A DNA stretch of 64,000 nucleotides from Trachythela sp. YZ-2020 (Eukaryota; Cnidaria; Anthozoa; Malacalcyonacea; Clavulariidae). Shown one piece after another: positions 35,287 through 47,530 of the stretch. Made by a program: the position numbers and the translations under genes. The notes under the pieces are model-generated. The model was given only the letters and a program-made list of their open reading frames with translations, ran no database searches and was not told the origin of the DNA. The stretch is from assembly GCA_016169945.1 (NCBI GenBank), contig JADLSH010000388.1, positions 558,001 through 622,000 on the forward strand, read 5' to 3'. Each line of letters starts with the position of its first letter. Within the stretch, counting starts at the first letter, position 1.

Positions 35287-35454
35287 AGTATAAAGCTCGT
35301 TTCAAAGCAACGATAAACTAGGACGATAAACTAAGCGATGTATCTTTGAAGTCTTAAATTAGTTTCCTTACGACACCTTTTTTAGCAACTTTTAGTTGAA
35401 ATATAAGCGGAGCTTAAAAAACACGTCTGCTCTGCCTGACGACTGGGCAACAAT

Positions 35455-35740
35455 CTTATTATAGCAATGTGAAGAGTCCACATATATGTAACAGTGTCAA
35501 GTATTTTGTTTCCATGGTTATATTATAATTTTTAACTTTCACAAAGACAAAATCTGAAATGCATTGACCAAAATCAGACAATTGCTAATTTGATCTTAGA
35601 ATTAGTTGAGGTGTTAAAACGTATGACAATAGAGAAAAAAGCAATTATTGCGTGGGGATAGAAACGACATGTAAAATAAAGATATGTTTAAATTAACTCA
35701 ATTCATAATACAAGGTGTTACTATTCCAAGTACGGATTTT
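35455..35740. other. Copy B backbone
   Basis: 35455-35672 matches 6116-6322 of copy A. At 35673 copy B enters an 830-bp stretch (to about 36500) missing from A that is a diverged repeat of the 3320-4000 type module. Confidence 0.55.
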
Positions 35741-35942
35741 TATATAAAATAGTTTGTCATATGAAACCATGATATTTCTAACTTTTAATCTTTCCTTTTA
35801 GGAGTCTGTCAAACAATAAACTTAAAACTATTCCAGAGAATATATTTCAAGGTCTCGTGTCCTTGCGTGAACTGTAAGTACCTTGTTTTCTATATAGTTT
35901 GATATTACTTCCTAACTTATTTTTGCTAAACAACTCTCTTAG
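35741..35942 (+). promoter_or_regulatory. TATA box plus leader-exon module, second instance in copy B
   Basis: TATATAAAAT at 35741, donor GTAAGT at 35874-35879 and acceptor CTCTCTTAG ending at 35942. TATA-to-donor spacing is 133 bases, the same as at 27118. Sequence between the signals is diverged while the signals themselves remain, which suggests past selection. An 85-codon frame at 35899-36156 follows but has no recognisable domain. Confidence 0.4.
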
Positions 35943-37925
35943 ACTCTTTCCCAGTATAGCAATCCTTTCATGTGAGAGAATGCAGAGTAACTGGACAAAC
36001 CCTTTCGCGTTGCTTCCATCTTTTTACGCCACTATAAAACCACAGCGCGAATTTAAGCCAGGTAGGATTTCAGAGGTTCAAGGCTATTGCTCTGACTACA
36101 GTGTATTGGTCAAGGTCGTCGCCATCGTGGGCGGTGAATACTTGCGCGAACTCTAGAATAGAAAGTGAAATCAAGAAAAATACTGACTGATTTCCTTTAA
36201 TATAGACTCTCATTGTATTATTTGAATTGAAAACTACTATCTAAGCCCAAGATATTCGTAAGGTTGTATATATAGTTATTTTATGCACAATTCATTGACA
36301 AATTGCTTCAGAAACATCAGAACTGAGATCAGTACTGAAGTTGCCCAAATTAATAATATGTTCTGAGCGAAGAATTCCGCAAAACCTATCTATTTCCACA
36401 CAACTCACAAACGTGATTACTATACGATGACAATCAATAAGAAAGACCTTTGTACGATAGCTTCTATTTGTCATGTATATATTGTTGACTGTACCACCAG
36501 ATTTGAAACTTTCGGTCATTTACATATCTGATATTGGCATGCAGAATACCTAGACATGATGCTCTTTGTAAAGTAACTCACGAATAATAGTTAACTTTCG
36601 ACCTTCTTACGTCAAACAATCCGCATTCCCTGACATACTAGATGCTCCACAGATAACAGTCCTAAGTTTCTCGTTCCGAAATGCAGAACTGTAAGGTATC
36701 AAAAGTCCTTCATGACAAGAATAATTCGAATGTGGAGCCATCTCGGATTTGAATTGAATTTACCAACGCACAATCGTTCTTCATTATAAGTCAATTATGT
36801 TCAATATTGCGTCTCCGAACTCACGTTCTAATGTTGATGATCATCGTAGTTATAAATCATTTTTTCTAAAGTATAACTACGTCCATATAGTCTCACAGCG
36901 TCATTATCGTGCTGCATGTACGTAGCGAAATATACAGCTTTGTTTAGTGTGTTATCACTCACTGACAATAATTGTAGTTCTAATTCAATATTTTCATATC
37001 AATTGCCAATTGGTCCAGCAGTAATTGGCTTACGCTGCTGCTGCGGATTCCCGGCTATAAATTTTGTATTTGTGTGTGATTATGTAGCTAATACTGTAAA
37101 TATGGCGAATTTGGTAAATAGATAAGTGCATATTCTTGTTCGGATTCGTGACTCATCAAAGGGGAGAATGAAGTTTTTAATCTGATTGAATCTGTTTTGC
37201 ATAATCTGTTTCCCATATGGTGGAAAATTTTTATTATTATAGATAAATGTATAGAAACAAGGTTGTGATTGATTGATTGATTGAATCATTGAATGATTGG
37301 TTGATATATCCAATTGAGAGGAAGTGCGCAATTCTTAAGGAGGCAAATGGTGAACAGGTGATATTTACAGTAAATAAGCTTAACGTTGCAATACCACGGA
37401 GTGATACTTAGTACAGATTCCACAGTTATACATGATGACCCAGAGGAGGTATCTTCGATATACCGTGATGCATTGCGGTTTTGCACATATTAATACATAT
37501 TATCAATTCGCCGGAGCGAGTCGTTGATTCTTCGGTCGGCGCTGTCGCAGTGACAACATCAACACAGAAGTAAATTATAAACGATTATAAACGTACATGC
37601 ATTTTGCTTTTTATTCCCAAGCTAAGATAATTAAAATTTTACTAGTAACAATGCATATTATTTTCAATACCAGTTATAAATTATTTGATATATAAAAGTT
37701 TAACATGATAGACATGAAAGTTCCCCAGCTGATATTTCAACAGACAACATTTATATTAATATTAAAAGTGTTGTTGTCAATGTTGTGTGAATATTATATT
37801 TGTACTCTTTTGCATATAATTGCATTGATATAATTGCAATGCAACCATCAGACAAAGGATATTTTCTATTTGGACTGGTTTACTGACAGTAAATAAAGCA
37901 TATGTAATACAATATATTAACTATT
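35943..37925. other. Copy B backbone, no gene supported
   Basis: To about 36500 this is the rest of the B-only module (AGATCAGTACTGAAGTT is shared with 3951 and 29450). From 36501 it matches 6323-7577 of copy A, with small B-only stretches at about 37458-37528 and 37604-37712. No gene seen. Confidence 0.5.
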
Positions 37926-38525
37926 TATTTATTTAAAGATTTACCAAAAGGCAGGTGTTAAATGCAATAGGACATTAACGTCCCTTACAAGGTATTAAAC
38001 ACCCATATATAATACACACACACAATAAAACATTAACAAGTACAAACAGACATTTTGGCGACATTTAGGACATATTAATTTATAAGTTCGTATATTGTCA
38101 CCATCAAAGACCTGGTGAAGTCTAGTGAAGTAAAAGGATTTAACCTTATTTTTAAATACATTTATTGATGTTTCAGCTTTAATAGTGTCTGATATTGCAT
38201 TCCAAAGAGTAGCAACTCGAATAAAAAGAGTCACGAAACAAACTTGTTCTTGAATGCTGGACATTTAGATACAGGGTAGTAGCTACTACCCCGCCGCGTA
38301 TTTGTATACTACAGTATGAGACATAATTGTCTAGACCTAGTTGGATCAATCCAGACTTACACTTGAATAAAAATATCAGATCCAGGTACTCCAACCAATA
38401 ATTAAGCGGGAGTAAATTATGGCAGATTAAACAGTCTTTATAGCTGTAGTTTTAATTTTATTACTGCACATAAACTTGGTGGCTTGTCTTTGAGTCTTCT
38501 CAACTGTTTTATGTCTGTGTACTAC
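37926..38525 (-). mobile_element. LINE 3' end, 5'-truncated, with ACTATT duplications
   Basis: Copy A has the empty site near 7572-7578. The insert is flanked by ACTATT (37920-37925 and 38526-38531). Its 3' end carries an AAAT-type tail (minus strand). Minus-strand coding sense is clear: LEYLDLIFLFKCKSG, DNYVSYCS and SRTSLFRDSF in one frame (38394-38179), then VATLWNAISDTIKAE, YFTRLHQVFDGDNIRTYKLI and CPKC in another (38264-37995). This is the C-terminus of a LINE ORF2 with its cysteine-containing end. Two frameshifts and stops make it inactive. It is a different lineage from the other LINEs here. Confidence 0.8.
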
Positions 38526-38531
38526 ACTATT

Positions 38532-39960
38532 GTTTTTCAAAAATATTCATAATTGAGATTGAGATTCATGAGGTAGTTGCATTGATGATAAATACATTCT
38601 AACATTTAAATGTTATGATATTTAATTGTAGGAAGAAATGTAAAAGAAATGTGTACATCATGTATATTGTATGAATCTAAACGCACAGCCGGATATATGC
38701 TTACAATACAATTAATTCAATGAAAAATCCCTGGGCTAGCACACTACCACCTGAGATGTAATGCTTTATGTTAGAAAGGAGCTAATTACAGTGAAGATTT
38801 CCTGACAACATGCATGGACTATTTCAAGCCAGCCAAGCTACCTGAGATTGGTTTACGGTCATTATTGTTATGCAGATGAATGAACATCGAAAGTTACTGA
38901 ACTTGACAGATTCACCCCAAGCCAAAATATACATAAATTATTTTTAAAGTGAAATCTCATCCCTCATAATTATACAACATAAATTTTTAAATATACAATA
39001 AAATAGGTGGGTTTTAACTAAGTGTATTATATTGTGCTAAATGCTAATGTGGTGGTCAATTTCAGATGTACGAGAGCAAGCTATAAGAACTAATGTCTAA
39101 CAACATCTGTACATTACATGTACTTGCTACCAACCACATGACCAATGTATCTAAGTCAGCCACCATATGCTGCACTGTTGAACTTAATGAACACACCTAT
39201 AAAGACAACCATCAACAACATTAAATTACAGGCTACTACGGTGTATTTAATTATTCATCGATTAGGTTCAGTTAGAAGTTAAAGCACAACATGTTGTAAT
39301 TAAAATCTTAAAATTATATCATGGAAAAAATACATAATTTTAAACTAATAGTATATTTTTAAATTGCTTAAGGTTTAGTATCTCTGAGATGGACTAATAT
39401 ATAAGGTTGAGCGCATTGTTGAATGTGCGCTCCTGGTCATAACAGTTACAACCAAATGGAAACCAGACCTAAAATGCAAACTGTCTATGGCACTGTAAAA
39501 TGATAACAGTGCTTCAAAACTTTATATAAAGACAATTTATAGATCACAATGTATAAATTTAAGTTAATGAGACAACACATTAAATTGAGGTTTGTTTTAC
39601 TATCCAACAAGTGGGAAAAGCCTGTCAACACCCACCAAAATTACAAGAAAATATTTCTCATCAAAGTTCAAAGTATGTCCAGACACGTGCAATACGAAAG
39701 CAATTTGCTCAGCCAGTCGAATGACTCTACTGCCAATCATATTTCAGTGACAATAGGCAAGGCGCGGTATATAACGTCAAGCGTGTCAATTTGTAGCCTG
39801 CCCCGCAGACGTATATTATATCCGTCTGCGAATTAGTGATAACATTCTTGTTCTGACTCCCGTCGTGTACCTGAATTTGAATACTAGATCCTGATTGGCT
39901 CGCTGTTAAGTCCAAACGTAGATCAAATCTGATTGGATATCGCGTGAACGACCAGCCTGT
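38532..39960. other. Copy B backbone with the unoccupied LINE site
   Basis: Matches 7578-8480 and 8945-9316 of copy A. At 39804-39830 it holds an inverted repeat, CGCAGACG and CGTCTGCG with an 11-base AT spacer, at the place where copy A received its LINE. No coding frame is preserved between the copies. Confidence 0.55.
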
Positions 39961-41532
39961 TTGCAGGCTTCAGGAAAATTGGTTGATTATGGTATTAGAA
40001 TATATCATTTCTGTATGCAGTATTCATGTGTATTATATTCACGAGATATTGTTAAACACGAGGAAAGATATCTTGTCGAAGGTATAGGAAAATTTAATGT
40101 ATTAGAGGCGTTAAAGAATCTCCCTTTTATTGTGAAGATTTCGAGCAGGTTTATATGTAAACAGTGTCTTTCTAAGCTGAAGAAACGTAAAGGACTGATT
40201 GATCAACTATCAGATATCGAAAGTGCGATTCAAAAAGCATACAATTCCAAAGAAACGAGTCGTTTATCAGCCACGAAGAGACACGGTGAGGACAGGCTGG
40301 ACAGCGAGCTATCGTCGTTCACAAGACCGAAGAAACAGCGTCCACTGCCTACAATTTCAACTCCAGTACGGGAAAATACACAGCGAAGTTCACAGCCTTT
40401 GGAGGTGCCAATTTCTCCACTGCGTGCACAGAATCCACAGAGAACGGTCGCGACGGATGATGACGCAACAAACCTAGAGCAATCAAATCAAGATGTTGAT
40501 GTTACAATTAAAGTCAACTGGCCATCGCGAAATGCCGAGCGAAAGCTCCCAACTGACTTGAAATCGCTCGGGAAAATGCTTTTGAGAGGCACATATAAAC
40601 AAATTGCCAATGCTGCCTGGAAAAATCCGTCTATTAAAAGCAACCTGACTGACTTGATGCTTAAGGACATTGAAAGAGAGGCTACTGGCCTTTGTTCAAG
40701 AAAGAATCCATCTTGTCTTAGGACAACTGACAAGAAAAGCATGATGTTATTTTCAATGGAAAAGGTATCGAATGAGATCAAAGAGAGAGCACCACTTCTT
40801 CATTCAGTTATATCTGCTGCAAGCATCAACAGATGCAGTAAAGCAACCAAGGAGAAGCCTCATTTTGCTGCAATAGCAATGGCAGCTGCTATATGCTTGA
40901 AAAATCGATCAAGATACATGACTGCTGTGCAGCTACTGGTGACAATATTTATTTATCACTCTAATTGGATGGTAGGTAGAATATTACATTATGAGGCATT
41001 GGGGATTAAGTAGCATTGCACTCTATGTTGTTACCGTAAAATCTCTAAAAAATATAAGCCCTCTCTCTAATACTCTCCCCCCCTTTAGATGAAAAAATGT
41101 ATTAAGCACCCTTTTCTAATATGTCCCATCTAATAAGTGAGTAAGCCCCGGCCCCATTGTCTCTTTTCACATGCATGGTAATGTGATTGAACAAAATTAT
41201 ATAATATTACAGAAAATTATAAAAGGTGCCCTTTTAAATATGCCCCGTCCCACAAAGTGCCAGAAAAAATAGTGAGATTACGGGCCAGATGGGACAGCGC
41301 TGCCACTCAATGGATTGAATATAAAGTTGATATTGTATATTCTTGTGCAATCATATTTCATATATGACGACAATGCATAATATGTAATCTGAAAATAGCA
41401 ATTCTTTTGACACTTGCCTATTTATATTCTTTTAGAATACACTAGCTAGACTAAGTCCTCTAAGAATAACAAGTCATGCTTATGTATATAAGAAACTTGG
41501 CGAGTTTGGTGAAGAATACAACAAGAATATCT
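39961..41532 (+). CDS. Orphan two-exon gene, possibly DUF6589-related
   Basis: Exon 1 is open from 39961 to a donor GTAGGT at 40972. Exon 2 runs from 41436 (after TATTCTTTTAG) to 41532, followed by GTTAGT, a possible second donor. Both junctions keep phase 0. Near residue 65 there is a FICKQCLSKLKKRKGL segment with CxxC. A low-complexity Ser/Pro/Gln linker covers about 105-170. Conserved-looking blocks follow: LGKMLLRGTYKQIANAAW (about 205), a Cys/Lys-rich segment with CSRKNPSCLRTTDKK (about 247), then APLLHSVISAAS and AAAICLKNRSRYMTAVQLLV (about 278-325). Exon 2 adds LARLSPLRITSHAYVYKKLG. This block order resembles the region preceding DUF6589 in cnidarian proteins, from memory. The 3' part of such a protein is not visible, so the gene may be truncated or continue beyond an intron. 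The start codon is uncertain; the first 35 codons look unlike protein. Copy A is a pseudogene. Confidence 0.45.
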
Positions 41533-41538
41533 GTTAGT

Positions 41539-43445
41539 CTGTCCAGCAACAGGGGGAGTTGTTTACCTGTTGGAGGAAATAATCTAATGGACGATATATT
41601 TATCTATCTCATTATATAGTTTTTTTCATGCAGGGTAATGCAAAAGGAAGAAACGAACAATTCTATCGCTGGAAATGTTCTCGCTTTATTGTTATGCTGG
41701 ACATGTTCTCGCTTTAGTTATGCTGGATAATTAATCCAAGAGGAAAAAACGAACAATTCTATTGCTGTGAATGATCATGTTGTATATATCTGAACTTGTT
41801 GATGTTGAATAAAGCTTTTGGTTCGGGGTTGAAGTGTTCCAAATGGTCAACTTCATTGCCCATAGACTCAGATTATTTCATGGAAATATGATCAGTCGAA
41901 TCGTAAGAACTGTCCAGGGGGATTATCACCCATTGGTATATAGAAAATAGATAGAAAATTTTATTTTGACACGCTCTGGTTCAGGTAATGTCGGAGGGGG
42001 TCGCTACCTTGATGACAAGGCTCTATCGGAGTTTTTACCCCTAGGGCATTCCGTCTCTCCTAGCGGGGCTCATGTATACCCCCGCGGGATGAAAACTTTA
42101 GGCTAGAATGAGTCTTTGGGTTGACCAGAGTATAAATATTGGTTCTCTTCAGTCTTCACCTCGAACCCGTTCTCCCACAAATTGGGTGTGTTTTTAATTA
42201 TTTACCGGTGTATTTTAGTATATAATGTGCTTGGATCATTAATTCATTCTAAAACATTCTAAATTAGGTAATGCTAGATTAGTAATATAATAATTTTCAG
42301 ACAAGGAAGTTGTATCCCATAAACTTGACTTTTACCACTCCAGTAGTGCTTTGTCTACAATATAAGGAATGAGAAAAACATCTCAGTTGATATCCTTACG
42401 TTAACATTACTATTTTTTAACTACTTCAAGCTCAAAGAGTTGTTTACATAGTAGCTATGTAATACGATTGACATTGTGCATTCTGCGTATAGACCCTAAT
42501 AAAGACATTTCTCTACACTATTAATGGGTAATTCATATAAATTTGTGCTTAGAAACACAAAATTTATGTGCGTATGGTTTTTGAACAACTCACTAATCGA
42601 AGCAGAGCGATCTAATTGCACATTTTAATTAGCAGCTTGAATGCCACACAATACCACATTTTCAAAATGTGACCCCTCGTTTATTTGTGGAGGTTTTTTT
42701 TATTTATTTGTATCGATTGATAGAGAAGCTCTTCATGAATACAGTGATGTTATTTTTATTAACCTTCCCTGTGAATAAGTTTAAAAAACTCCAGCATATT
42801 TCAAAGCTATTTTTACACCTTGAGTAGTAACCCGAAAATTAGGTCAATACATATGTAAATTATCACACGATACGGACCTCTCACGTTTTCGCGCGCCAAA
42901 ATAAACATAGGAGGGAAGACGATTAAAAAATTAAAAAAATACCAAAAATATTAAAGTTAGAAAATTTGCTATAAAATAGTGCAAATGGAAAAATAAACTG
43001 ACTTTGCTTATATGAACTTCGTACTAAGCAGAAGGTACAGTGGAATTAACTCTATTCTGAACAAAATGCGAAAAAATGGACCAAATATTTGTACTGTATT
43101 TGTTTTGTTTTATAAAAACTCGTGCAGTATTCAGCATTTCAGCTACCCTTAGAAGTAGAAAAATGAACGTTTAAACAGAACGATTTGAACATACAACTTT
43201 TCCTTAATCATCAAATTTTGAAAAAACACGTTCCACTGCAGTACATTGATTTGTTGACTCAATTGTGTCATATATTTTTCATAAACAATGTCAACAACAA
43301 AGTGTTTTCGCCAAGTAAAATTAAGGCTGCGTGTTAAAAAAACATTTTTCAAACTTGTTATTATCGTAAAACAACAAGAAAAGTACAAAATTGTAATCAA
43401 CATACCTTCTTCGTTGTCTTTTGAGTAGAAAAGCGTCGATTTAAT
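41539..43445. other. Copy B backbone, no further gene supported
   Basis: 41539-41796 follows the second possible donor and holds no exon I can recognise. From 41797 it matches 12597-13640 and 14031-14660 of copy A. A 43-bp B-only insertion lies at about 41938-41981. Confidence 0.45.
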
Positions 43446-44396
43446 CAAAACCAAATTATATTTTTGTGATGTTTTTGATCGGCAAAGGCAAAGCAAGAGA
43501 GCACGAACGTTTTCTTGTCGGGAGACGTTACATCCCGGGCGGAGAGAGAGGGTGCGCACGCGATCCAACATGGTCAGTGGAAATCTTTAGAATAAATTGG
43601 CTATGACCCACAATAACCCTGAACATCCCCCAATAATAATTTGTTCGCGCTATTTTTCAAAAAGGAATTTTCCCTCAGTGGTTTTCCCCTTAGCGTTATG
43701 GCGGAGGTAAAGCCTCTCAAAGATGTCGAGAGACGAGGCTTCCTTCCTTGCTGGGCGTAGGCGCGGTGGAGATTTAAAATGCCAATTTTCTGTTTACAAA
43801 ATGCTCTGTAGTAACATAAGTCTTTTAGAAATTGGTTTATATGAGAAATTGTTTGATAAGGATATTGAAGTCCTAATATGAAAAGACTAGGTTATCTTTG
43901 TATAGAATTTCAAGTAGAATTCGATGGTGCTTTTGGATTTCTCATTTACTATGAACAAAATGCACAGTATACGAGCGACCAATTCTGCGATATTCTGAGA
44001 CTAAGTCAACATTCTATTGTCAGCCAGCGCATAAAACCCGCAATAAAAGTTTTGCATTTTAAAATGAATAAGAGTGTCTAGTATGAAAAATAAGCGGAAT
44101 TTTATGGCGAATGCAATGGTGTTTTCAGATTTTCCATTTACCGTGCACAAAATTATGCGCATAGTATGCGAAGGAAATTACTTAAATTACTAAGAAATAT
44201 GTCTCAACGCAATTACGCAAAATGTTATTGTTTTGTGTTCCCGGGCGGTTTATTCAGCTGTAAGTGTTCTTATATGATATCAAAGGCTAAATAAAGGGTA
44301 ATAATGTGCATTAGTAAGATTTGATAGTATGACTAGTGTATTTTTGCGACTTTTGCTGTTATGAGCCAAATGTCAGTTCCGCTATTGTCAGCCAAC
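43446..44396. other. B-only 0.75-kb stretch, GC-richer centre
   Basis: Absent from copy A, which instead has a short repeated AAGAAATATGTCT (14661-14690). It contains one arm of the inverted repeat described at 43522 and a GC-rich patch at 43690-43775 starting TTATGGCGGAGG. The short frame after that ATG (MAEVKPLKDVERRGFLPCWA) ends after 20 codons and is not called. The remainder is AT-rich without motifs. Confidence 0.4.
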
Positions 44397-44522
44397 TTCA
44401 CGAGGTTAAGGAAACGAAGGGATGAATGGGAACTTTATGTTCCCTAAATCGTTCCACTGACCATGTTGAATCGCGTGCGCACCCTCTCTCTCCGTCCGGG
44501 ATGTAACGTTTCCCTTTCTTGT
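43522..44522. repeat. Inverted repeat of about 70 bp arms, GC-rich
   Basis: GACGTTACATCCCGGGCGGA, then GAGAGAGGGTGCGCACGCGA and CCAACATGGTCAGTGG (43522-43582) are mirrored at 44453-44513 (CCACTGACCATG, TCGCGTGCGCACCCTCTCTC, CCGGGATGTAACGT). Copy A has only the right-hand arm (14946-15010). The arms are far richer in G and C than their surroundings. Either an element with inverted ends was gained in B or the left end was lost in A. Confidence 0.65.
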
Positions 44523-45396
44523 CAAAGCCACGATATTTGTAAAGTACCGAAACCCCAGGCCAAAACAATTGATTGCTAGGCTTTGTTGCTACCATAATCT
44601 TGAAAAAGTGTGTACATCTCTACCGAAAATATACGTTTTTCTTTATGTTTTTTTTCTGTTTTCGCATGCTTGCTTCTCAATGTTGGTCAACGATGCTTTG
44701 AGCCTTTGATTACGCAACATCACTGATCTCAAACTTAGTTCCCAACACTGGAATTTTTCATGATTCAGTTTACTATGGAGCAAAAAAAATAAATACGCTA
44801 TTTACCGTTTGCGTCGGTTCGTACTTGAGACCTCGGGAAAATATTTCTGCAGTAAGGACCTCCCAGCCGGTAAATGACATATATATATTATTCCGCTCCC
44901 CCTCCCTTCGGAGCTTTTCAGTGATCGATGACATCAAGTATCTTGCTGAAATATATTAAGGACTTAGCCTACACTAAATATATATTTTACAACAATTGTG
45001 ATATTACTTTCTTAATCTATATATTCTAACGCTCCCAGTCAACTTTCCCTGCGGTAGGAAACCGGAGTGCTCGGAGAAAACCCACGAGTCAGTCGTACAG
45101 CAGATCATATTTGTTGTCAAGGGGAGATTCATTAATACTGCCATAAGAAATAGTCGAAGAAAGATGCTGGATTATAGCTTGTCATTTCTTGGGTCATGTG
45201 TGGCATTTGATTATGATGCAAGCAAATATTGAACAAACACACTTGTAACGACTTATACACCTATATAATTTTGAATATGTTGTGATATACTTGCCAAAGC
45301 ACACAAATAGTTCTTACTATAGCACCCAGGAACGGTTGACATGATTTTACAATATAATATTTACTTCACATATGTTTATACAATAGACAACATCCC
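44523..45396. other. Copy B backbone
   Basis: Matches 15011-15730 and 17898-18050 of copy A, with the unoccupied site of A's minus-strand LINE near 45243-45258. It ends with CAACATCCC (45388-45396), the left target duplication of the next element. No gene seen. Confidence 0.5.
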
Positions 45397-46564
45397 AACA
45401 GGTGGGAATTTGGCCAGCGCTGGTCAACAAATTGCGGGCGATCGCAAAAAATTATTTCAAAATTTGTTAAAATGAGCAAAAACAAGTTTTCGAGTGTCGT
45501 TTTTGGCCAGAAAACAGTGGATTTATCAGTATTAATATACTTTTCTGCAAAGTTTATGACAAAATAAACAGGACGAAAGAAATTGGACTAAGATCAGAGA
45601 ATTAGAAAAGACGAAATATGAGCGAGATTTTACTTTGTTTGAAGATGCTAGTTGTTTTGACTCCGTGAGCAGATAAAATTAAAAAGTTAAACTTATGGTG
45701 GGTTTGAATTTAATTTTTTACCCATTTTTTATACAAAAATTACTGAAATAGTTTTCTTATTTCAAAATCGTCATTTTGCGAAAAATAAGAAAAAGCCAAA
45801 TTTTCAACTTCAGATTGTAAAAAAATCTAGCCGAGAGCCTCAAAACGAGAATATCCTGATACGGTAGTTTGAAGCTTTCTTAATCCATTAATCAAAGTAA
45901 GATGGATATAAAAATTCGCGCTGATACCAAAAACGGCGACACTGTTTATGTGATCTGTAATTGTTTCCATAAGTACCTTTGAAAATCCTGCCAGAAATTC
46001 CATGTTTATACTATTCTTGCTTGTTAAAACGAATCAGTTGAGAGATTAACGCCCATTGATTCCAGAAATACAGACAGTTTTGAAATCATGTGAATATGTT
46101 GCCCTTTCTCTCTAATATAATAAATAGGATTTCAAGGTGTGGAAATCAGCACAGTGAAATGAAAAAGAAGTAAAATATTTGCAAATTTCTCGAGAGTCTC
46201 AAAACCAAATATGCTTTAAAATAATTCTGATAGCATATACTTTATATCGGGCGAAATTTGTTTACCTCAAAATTCGCGCAAATAAGAATTTTGGGGATTT
46301 CGCGTCGAATTCCAAGAGCTTCCGCTTTGTTCCGATACATAAAAAATGATTATTTATGCAATTTTTAAATTTTCAAAAGTTATTTTTCCTTTGTTTGCAC
46401 CCTCAAACAATCAACCTGTTGAATAATTTTGGTTGGTAGAAAAAACTATACCAAAATCTGTAAATATCGCTCGGAAATTCAATAGCCGAGTTTACTCGCT
46501 CCAGATCACATTTCTAATAACCGCGCGAATTCTAACAGATGCCCAAACAGAATTCCCACCTGTT
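45397..46564. mobile_element. Non-autonomous TIR element with 9-bp target duplication
   Basis: Ends are AACAGGTGGGAATT and its exact complement AATTCCCACCTGTT (46551-46564), 14-bp perfect inverted repeats. CAACATCCC flanks both sides (45388-45396, 46565-46573). Copy A near 18045 is empty. The 1168-bp interior is AT-rich without a transposase frame. A 9-bp duplication is typical of Mutator-type elements; hAT (8 bp) is less likely. The termini do not match a family I can name. The frame at 46433-46687 crosses the right boundary and is incidental. Confidence 0.85.
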
Positions 46565-46573
46565 CAACATCCC

Positions 46574-47530
46574 TGCAACAACAAATGTAATTTCCAACTT
46601 GCCGCTGACTTCTCGCGGGCTGGCCAGCTTAATGACTGTTATATGAGCTTTATCATTTTGGGACACCTATTTATAAGCAGGATATAAAAAGCGGAGTAAC
46701 CTAGGTCCAGATTATAGATGTTGAAATATAGAATATTAGAGTAGATTTATGCTGAGTTGCTGTCCACACAGCTGCATCTATGTAACACTGAAAAAAGGTG
46801 AATGTGCATTCAAATTCAGTGTGAGTAAACACAATATCGCTTTCCATACTTGCGACTTATGGATTATCAAAGTAGAGGGGAGACAAGGGCGCGCAAGTAT
46901 AATCTGGTTAAACTATTAAGACCATTAACATACGACACTTTTCCCTGCAGAAGGCTCTTTTTCTGATAGGTAAAATTGTCTGGCATTAAAGAATAAAGTT
47001 TCGGATACTTTACAATTTAATAGTTTTACGGAGGTTCTTCATTATTTTCTTTAGTCGCAAACCGGATCGATCATATTAATTATTCGTGAAAGGGAGATTC
47101 GTGCCCATGAACCATTAAATTGACATACTGGCATACGAGAGAGTAAAACAAGTCACATTAATTCGGAATGTTATGGGTTATTGTGTCAAAAGTCAAAAGT
47201 GAATGTATTATGATGGAGGGAAATATTGAACAGCAGAACAACAAGGACTTGCAATATCAAGTAATACACTTAGAAAAAGACACAAGCATTTCTTACTATA
47301 ACACTCGGGGTTTGTTAATTACATGATGCTTCCTTGTTTTTCTAGCTTGCATTGCTACGCTAATTTGTCAATTCTAGTTTCCCTAATAATTTCTCATATA
47401 TCCCATCTAAACAGACTGAACTTTCAGTTAATGACCCAAGCTGTTGATATAAAACCATTCTCATAAAACGCAATTCAAATACAACATATATTTGTGGGAG
47501 AAGGGGTTCTGGGGTGTGAAGACTCATATT
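46574..47530. other. Copy B backbone
   Basis: Matches 18061-18850 of copy A with a B-only stretch of about 110 bases near 46750-46870. It ends with TCATATT (47524-47530), the left target duplication of the LINE fragment that follows. No gene seen. Confidence 0.5.

Larger units (their letters stand above)
30891..35454 (-). mobile_element. Apparently full-length LINE (CR1/L2-like) with ORF1 and ORF2
   Basis: Copy A at 6095-6130 keeps the unoccupied site (GGCTTAATTATATAAATGTG). Here the flank stops at CTTAATTAT (30882-30890) and resumes at CTTATTAT (35455-35462), a probable 8-9-bp target duplication with one difference. The 3' end carries a TGAATTGAAT tandem tail; the 5' end reaches about 170 bases beyond the ORF1 start. 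At 4564 bp with ORF1, APE endonuclease, reverse transcriptase and C-terminal domain, all parts expected of the family are present. ORF2 is broken by several frameshifts. It is almost identical to 15731-17897 where they overlap. Confidence 0.85.

Noticed and set aside
43691..43760. Short gene starting MAEVKPLKDVERRG
   Set aside because: Stops after 20 codons, no splice donor in a clear position, not present in copy A; insufficient evidence.
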